From Actinomycetes bacterium (GTDB lineage Bacteria; Actinomycetota; Actinomycetes; Streptosporangiales; Streptosporangiaceae): 33,505 nt of DNA. Under the pieces are notes generated by a model that worked only from the letters and a program-made list of their open reading frames with translations, made no database searches and was not told where the DNA came from. Position numbers and translations under genes: made by a program. The stretch covers positions 1 through 33,505 of the forward strand of contig JAJYTW010000023.1 of NCBI GenBank assembly GCA_021792855.1. The letters run 5' to 3'. The first letter of the stretch is position 1. Each line of letters starts with the position of its first letter. Below are positions 30,632-33,505 of the stretch, piece by piece.

Positions 30632-31192
30632 TCAGGCCTGCAGCACGGCCTCGATCTCGAGGCTGATGGTGACCTTGTCGGAGACGACGACGCCGCCGGT
30701 CTCCATCGCCGCGCTCCAGCTCACGCCGAAGTCCTGGCGGTTGATCTCGCCGGTGGCGGTGAACCCGGCGCGGGTGCCGCCGTAGGCGTCCGGGCCGAAG
30801 CCATTGACCTCGAGGGTCAGCGGGACGCTCTTGGTCACGCCCTTGAGGGTGAGGTCGCCGTCCACCACATAGTGGTCGCCCTCGGCACGGATGCCGGAGG
30901 ACTTGTAGGTCATCTTCGGGTGGTTCTCAACGTCGAAGAAGTCAGCGGAGCGGATGTGCCCATCGCGCTGCTCGCTGCCGGTGTCGATCGAACTCAGCTC
31001 GATCTCGGCGGTCACCGAGGAGCCGAGGATGTTCTCGGCGGTCACGATCTCGCCCGAGAAGGCGGTGAACTTCCCCCGGACCTTGCTGACCATCATGTGC
31101 CGCACGGTGAAGCCCACCTCTGAGTGCACCGCGTCGATGGACCAGGTGCCTGCCACGTAACCGGGAATCGTCCCAGCCTGCGTCGTCGTCAT
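30632..31192 (-). CDS. YceI family lipocalin-like protein
   Basis: A 186-residue YceI-domain protein, an isoprenoid-binding beta-barrel fold. Segments are VAGTWSIDAVHSEVGFTVRH, MMVSKVRGKFTAFSGEIVTA, SSIDTGSEQRDGHIRSADFF, HPKMTYKSSGIRAEG, DLTLKGVTKSVPLTLEVNGF and EINRQDFGVSW. No signal peptide is present, so it is probably cytoplasmic in this host, unlike E. coli YceI. The ligand is unknown; polyprenyl chains are bound in characterised members. The start ATG has GGAG 7 nt upstream. It is divergent from a MarR regulator with palindromes between them, suggesting regulation by that protein. Confidence 0.93.
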   Translation of the reverse strand: MTTTQAGTIPGYVAGTWSIDAVHSEVGFTVRHMMVSKVRGKFTAFSGEIVTAENILGSSVTAEIELSSIDTGSEQRDGHIRSADFFDVENHPKMTYKSSGIRAEGDHYVVDGDLTLKGVTKSVPLTLEVNGFGPDAYGGTRAGFTATGEINRQDFGVSWSAAMETGGVVVSDKVTISLEIEAVLQA

Positions 31193-31318
31193 GTCTCGCT
31201 CCGATGTTTGCTAAGCATGCTGCCCCGAGTGTCCCCCGGAGAATTTGTTGAATACACAACTATTATCAGGCCCGGCGAGACTTGTCAAACGTTCAACTAC
31301 ATCGGGTATCCTGATGTC
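31193..31318. promoter_or_regulatory. yceI/marR divergent promoter with two candidate operators
   Basis: The 126-bp region is AT-rich for this genome. Two imperfect palindromes are visible: GTTGAATACACAAC (31247-31260) and TTGTCAAACGTTCAAC (31282-31297, centred on AACGTT). Both have the TTG...CAA character of MarR operators. The marR -10-like TATCCT (31307-31312) lies 6 nt before its ATG, close to the second palindrome. Confidence 0.5.
31307..31312 (+). promoter_or_regulatory. Candidate -10 hexamer TATCCT for leaderless marR transcript
   Basis: TATCCT ends 6 nt before ATG 31319; there is no Shine-Dalgarno sequence. Confidence 0.5.
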
Positions 31319-31972
31319 ATGACCGCACCCACACGCTGGCTGACCGCCGAGGAGCAGCGCTGCTGGCGCCTGCTGCTGAACGCGTGCCAGTCGCTGTTCG
31401 GCGCGGTCGACGCTCAGCTGCTGAGGGATTCCGGCCTGCCGCACGGGTACTACGAGGTGCTCGTTCACCTGTCCGAGGCGCCCGACCGCTCGCTCCGGAT
31501 GAGCCAGCTTGCCGCGGCGTCGACGTTCAGCAAGAGCCGTCTGTCGCACGCCGTCGCCCGACTGGAAGAGCGCGGGTGGGTGACCAGGCGGGACTGCCCC
31601 ACCGACCGGCGCGGCCAGATCGCCCAGCTCACCGACGCCGGGTACGCCGTACTCGTCACCGCCGCGCCCGGGCATGTCGAGCAGGTACACAGATCGCTCA
31701 TCGACGCGCTGACCCACGAGCAGGTGAGCCAGTTGATCGAGATCAGCGAGGCCATCATCGCCGCCTCGCCCGCCGGGCGGGGCTTGGGCTTCCCGGAATC
31801 GGAGCCGACCTGCGCCGATGCGGAGGCCGAGGCAGGCTGCGCGGAGGCCGAGGCAGAGGCGGATTGCGCCGCCGCGGAGGCCGATCCGCCGACCGCCGGA
31901 GACTACGCCCGGCACGGCGGGGTCGCGCCGATCGCCGACCTGGCCGCCGGAGACGCCGACCTGGCAGGCTAA
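31319..31972 (+). CDS. MarR family regulator with Cys-headed nonapeptide-repeat tail
   Basis: A 217-residue protein. Residues 1-155 are a standard MarR winged-helix repressor: dimerisation helix (WRLLLNACQSLFGAVDAQLL), DNA-binding wHTH with SLRMSQLAAASTFSKSRLSH, wing VTRRDCPTDRRGQIAQLTDA and C-terminal helices. Residues 165-191 are three nine-residue repeats, each opening with Cys: CADAEAEAG, CAEAEAEAD and CAAAEADPP (Cys165, 174, 183), a highly acidic tail not usual for MarR. A last segment (about 192-217) is Ala/Gly/Asp-rich. It probably represses yceI and itself through the palindromes in between; the ligand is unknown. The Cys tail suggests redox or metal sensing, but this is inference. 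Confidence 0.88.
   Translation: MTAPTRWLTAEEQRCWRLLLNACQSLFGAVDAQLLRDSGLPHGYYEVLVHLSEAPDRSLRMSQLAAASTFSKSRLSHAVARLEERGWVTRRDCPTDRRGQIAQLTDAGYAVLVTAAPGHVEQVHRSLIDALTHEQVSQLIEISEAIIAASPAGRGLGFPESEPTCADAEAEAGCAEAEAEADCAAAEADPPTAGDYARHGGVAPIADLAAGDADLAG
31811..31891 (+). repeat. Three imperfect 27-bp repeats in marR 3' end
   Basis: Units at 31811-31837, 31838-31864 and 31865-31891 each start with a TGC codon and encode Cys-Ala-x-Ala-Glu-Ala-type nonapeptides. Confidence 0.8.
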
Positions 31973-32168
31973 CGCCCGGCCAGGCGGCCAACGCTGACCG
32001 ACCGCCCGGCTATCCTCGTAGCCGCGGCTACCCGCACCAACGCCCCGGCGCGGCCCTTCCCGCACGCGGCGGGCGCCCCGGCTCTCGGGCCCGGCGCATG
32101 CGGCCGGACGGCGGTGCTGGAGCGGGCGGCCGCGGCGGACTCCCAGAATGAGGCGAGGCAGAACAGCG

Positions 32169-32759
32169 ATGCCGGATTCGGACGGCGCGCGGCGCTGGCG
32201 GGGCCGTCCCGCGGCCCGGCGCATGGCGGGCCAGGGCGCGGGTGCACACGGCGGCCCGGCGGTACCCGGCTGGTACCGGAGCGCGCGGACGCGGTCCGCC
32301 GCCGTGGCGGCCGGCGTCCTCGCCACCGTCGGCGTCGTCGCTGGCTGCTCGAGCGCGGTGCCGCTCGGCCAGCCCATCAGGGTGGCCAGCGCCTACATGA
32401 TCCTCGCGGGCAGCCAGCGGACCGTCGACGGCTACCTGGTGATCCAGAACATCGGCCCGGCCGATCAGCTTGTGTCGGTCAGCAGCAGCAAGGGCGGGAA
32501 GGTCACGTTCGTCCGGTCCGGCACGGTCGGTCCCGCCGACGGCATGCCCGCCGCGTCCGGACGGGGACTGCTGATCCCAGGTCACAGCACTATCCGGCTC
32601 GACCCGGCCGGCACGCACCTGGTGATAAGCGACTCCGCCCGGCTCAAGGACGGGACGTACATCACGCTGACGCTGGACTTCGCCCACGCGGGCCGGATCA
32701 CCGTCGATGCGCAGGTCACGAACCCGCAGAACGGCAACTACACATACTTCGGGCCCTGA
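32169..32759 (+). CDS. PCuAC-like lipoprotein lacking usual copper ligands
   Basis: A 196-residue lipoprotein (from ATG 32169) with a long basic leader, hydrophobic core and lipobox VVAGC (Cys60). The mature part matches the PCuAC (DUF461) copper-chaperone fold: AYMILAGSQRTVDGYLVIQN, IGPADQLVSVSSSKGGKVTF, LLIPGHSTIRLDPAGTHLVI and ITLTLDFAHAGRITVDAQV. The known Cu(I) site uses a His after the 'velH' strand and Met/His in a GxHLMLM motif; here these read KVTFVRSG and GTHLVISD, so only one His (His150) remains. It is likely an envelope protein that has lost copper binding. Alternative starts are ATG 32148 and ATG 32223. A hairpin follows the stop. Confidence 0.75.
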   Translation: MPDSDGARRWRGRPAARRMAGQGAGAHGGPAVPGWYRSARTRSAAVAAGVLATVGVVAGCSSAVPLGQPIRVASAYMILAGSQRTVDGYLVIQNIGPADQLVSVSSSKGGKVTFVRSGTVGPADGMPAASGRGLLIPGHSTIRLDPAGTHLVISDSARLKDGTYITLTLDFAHAGRITVDAQVTNPQNGNYTYFGP

Positions 32760-32767
32760 TAGCCAGG

Positions 32768-32798
32768 GTGGCGGCGGCACCATGGTTGCTGCCGCCAC
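32768..32798 (+). terminator. Hairpin after the PCuAC-like gene
   Basis: Arms GTGGCGGCGGCA (32768-32779) and TGCTGCCGCCAC (32787-32798) form a 12-bp stem with one G-U pair and a 7-nt loop, 9 nt after the stop. Confidence 0.65.
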
Positions 32799-32803
32799 AG
32801 TTG

Positions 32804-32813
32804 CGATATATCG
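32804..32813. promoter_or_regulatory. Perfect palindrome CGATATATCG upstream of DUF1707 gene
   Basis: A 10-bp perfect palindrome (12 bp with one mismatched pair) lies in an AT-rich patch 50 bp before the DUF1707 start and overlaps possible -10 hexamers. Similar CGATATATCG-type sites are associated with PadR-like regulators in actinomycetes (from memory). No such regulator is in the window. Confidence 0.45.
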
Positions 32814-32863
32814 TATGAGCAGTCTGCGTCTCGGGTTGCGGGCCGGCCGCTGCGGAGGAAGTC

Positions 32864-33343
32864 ATGGCAATGCCCTCGGGTCTGCGAATCGGCGATGCCG
32901 AGCGCGAGGCGGCGGCCGCAAGCCTGCGTGAGCACTTCGCGCTCGGACGGCTCACGATGGAGGAGTTCCAGCAGCGACTCGACGCCGCACTGACTGCCAA
33001 GACCGACCGTGACCTGGCCCGGCTGACCATCGACCTGCCGCAGTCCGGGACCGGCCAGGGCGCCGCGACAGGGCCAGGCCCGATGGGCGGCACGCAGTCT
33101 GGGAGCCCGCAGCATCCGGCAATCGGCTACCGGCGCAGGCCCGGGGGGTCCTGGGTCAGGTTCGGGATCGTGATCGCACTGGTGGCCCTTGTCGCACTGC
33201 CGGCAACCCGGCTGTCCTTCGGCGTGTTCCCGGGCAAGGGATCGATCTTCATCCTGCTGCTGATCGCGTTCCTGGGGCGTCGGGCGCTCTTCCGCCTGCT
33301 CCATCCCCGGCGCGGGAACGGGCGACCACGGCGTCCCTTCTGA
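32864..33343 (+). CDS. DUF1707 membrane protein
   Basis: A 159-residue protein. The N-terminal DUF1707/SHOCT-like helical domain (5-about 57) contains LRIGDAEREAAAASLREHFA and RLTMEEFQQRLDAALTAKTD, followed by a Gly/Pro-rich linker (about 60-95) and two helices (about 100-115, FGIVIALVALVALPA; about 126-143, GSIFILLLIAFLGRRALF), ending in a basic tail (HPRRGNGRPRRPF). The domain occurs at the N-terminus of many small actinobacterial membrane proteins and is thought to mediate interactions. The ribosome binding site is GGAGGA, 4 nt before ATG. It belongs to the same family as the N-terminal domain of the protein at 11842-12603 but has a different partner region. Confidence 0.9.
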   Translation: MAMPSGLRIGDAEREAAAASLREHFALGRLTMEEFQQRLDAALTAKTDRDLARLTIDLPQSGTGQGAATGPGPMGGTQSGSPQHPAIGYRRRPGGSWVRFGIVIALVALVALPATRLSFGVFPGKGSIFILLLIAFLGRRALFRLLHPRRGNGRPRRPF

Positions 33344-33366
33344 CAGCCGGCTCCGCTGACAGCCTG

Positions 33367-33505
33367 CTAGGCGCGGTTAGGTACCCGCAGCGGCACAAGC
33401 AGATAGCGGAACGCGGCCACGGCGTCATCCCGAGCCTCATCCGCACCCGATCCGGCTTCGCGATCCGAATCCGCGTTCTCCTCGGTTCCAGCGGAGTCCA
33501 CCGCT
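33367..33505 (-). CDS. C-terminus of a probable DNA polymerase III beta-clamp (partial)
   Basis: Only the last 45 residues are in the window. The end AFRYLLVPLRVPNRA matches the closing strand of DnaN sliding clamps (typically F-x-Y-L-L-M-P-V-R). It is preceded by an acidic, low-complexity stretch (TEENADSDREAGSGADEARD) that would be an insertion compared with standard DnaN. The neighbours are not dnaA/recF, so it may be a second, dnaN-like paralogue. The gene starts beyond the right edge. The identification rests on a short motif. Confidence 0.5.
   Translation of the reverse strand, partial: AVDSAGTEENADSDREAGSGADEARDDAVAAFRYLLVPLRVPNRA

Overview
The window is GC-rich DNA (roughly 70% G+C by eye) from an actinomycete. 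The gene families point the same way: an F420-type luciferase-like oxidoreductase, DUF3093, DUF3710, DUF4235, DUF4232 and DUF1707 proteins, a GT4-type GlgC/GlgM pair, and several start codons that sit 6-9 nt after a TAnnnT -10 hexamer, as in leaderless actinobacterial transcripts. A Streptosporangiales-like order is possible, but the sequence alone does not fix the taxon. No tRNA, rRNA, CRISPR array, insertion sequence or phage gene was seen.

Layout. 1-2400: an undefined minus-strand open frame at the edge, a DUF167 protein, an unknown lipoprotein and a luciferase-like oxidoreductase, the last two facing each other across a strong hairpin. 2400-8500: a block resembling the M. tuberculosis Rv2689c-Rv2698 region (RNA methyltransferase, two TrkA-type K+ uptake regulators, DUF3710, dUTPase, DUF3093), with an AI-2E family membrane protein between dut and DUF3093. 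8500-12600: an orphan methyltransferase, then glgC-glgM for the alpha-maltose-1-phosphate glucan route, overlapping a convergent DUF1707 gene. 12700-15900: a VOC protein, a CstB-like metallo-beta-lactamase/double-rhodanese protein, a small membrane protein and an HhH-GPD DNA glycosylase-like protein.

15900-23100 is one long plus-strand run: a FUSC transporter, an MBL hydrolase, and a tightly coupled five-gene cassette DUF4129 - 2-TM protein - MoxR ATPase - DUF58 - polytopic membrane protein. MoxR/DUF58 systems are thought to act as chaperones or assembly factors; the two orphan membrane proteins are the unknown parts. A gamma-glutamyltransferase and a CPBP-family membrane protein with long Pro/Gly-rich tails face this run.

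26500-33500 is an envelope/secretome region: four consecutive secreted DUF4232 paralogues (three lipoproteins and one with an ordinary signal peptide), a small unknown protein, a divergent YceI/MarR pair, a PCuAC-like lipoprotein lacking the usual copper ligands, a DUF1707 membrane protein and the C-terminus of what looks like a DNA polymerase III beta-clamp. The least explained items are the DUF4232 array, the MarR regulator with a Cys-headed nine-residue repeat tail, the CstB-like enzyme with an altered metal site, and the two orphans of the MoxR cassette.
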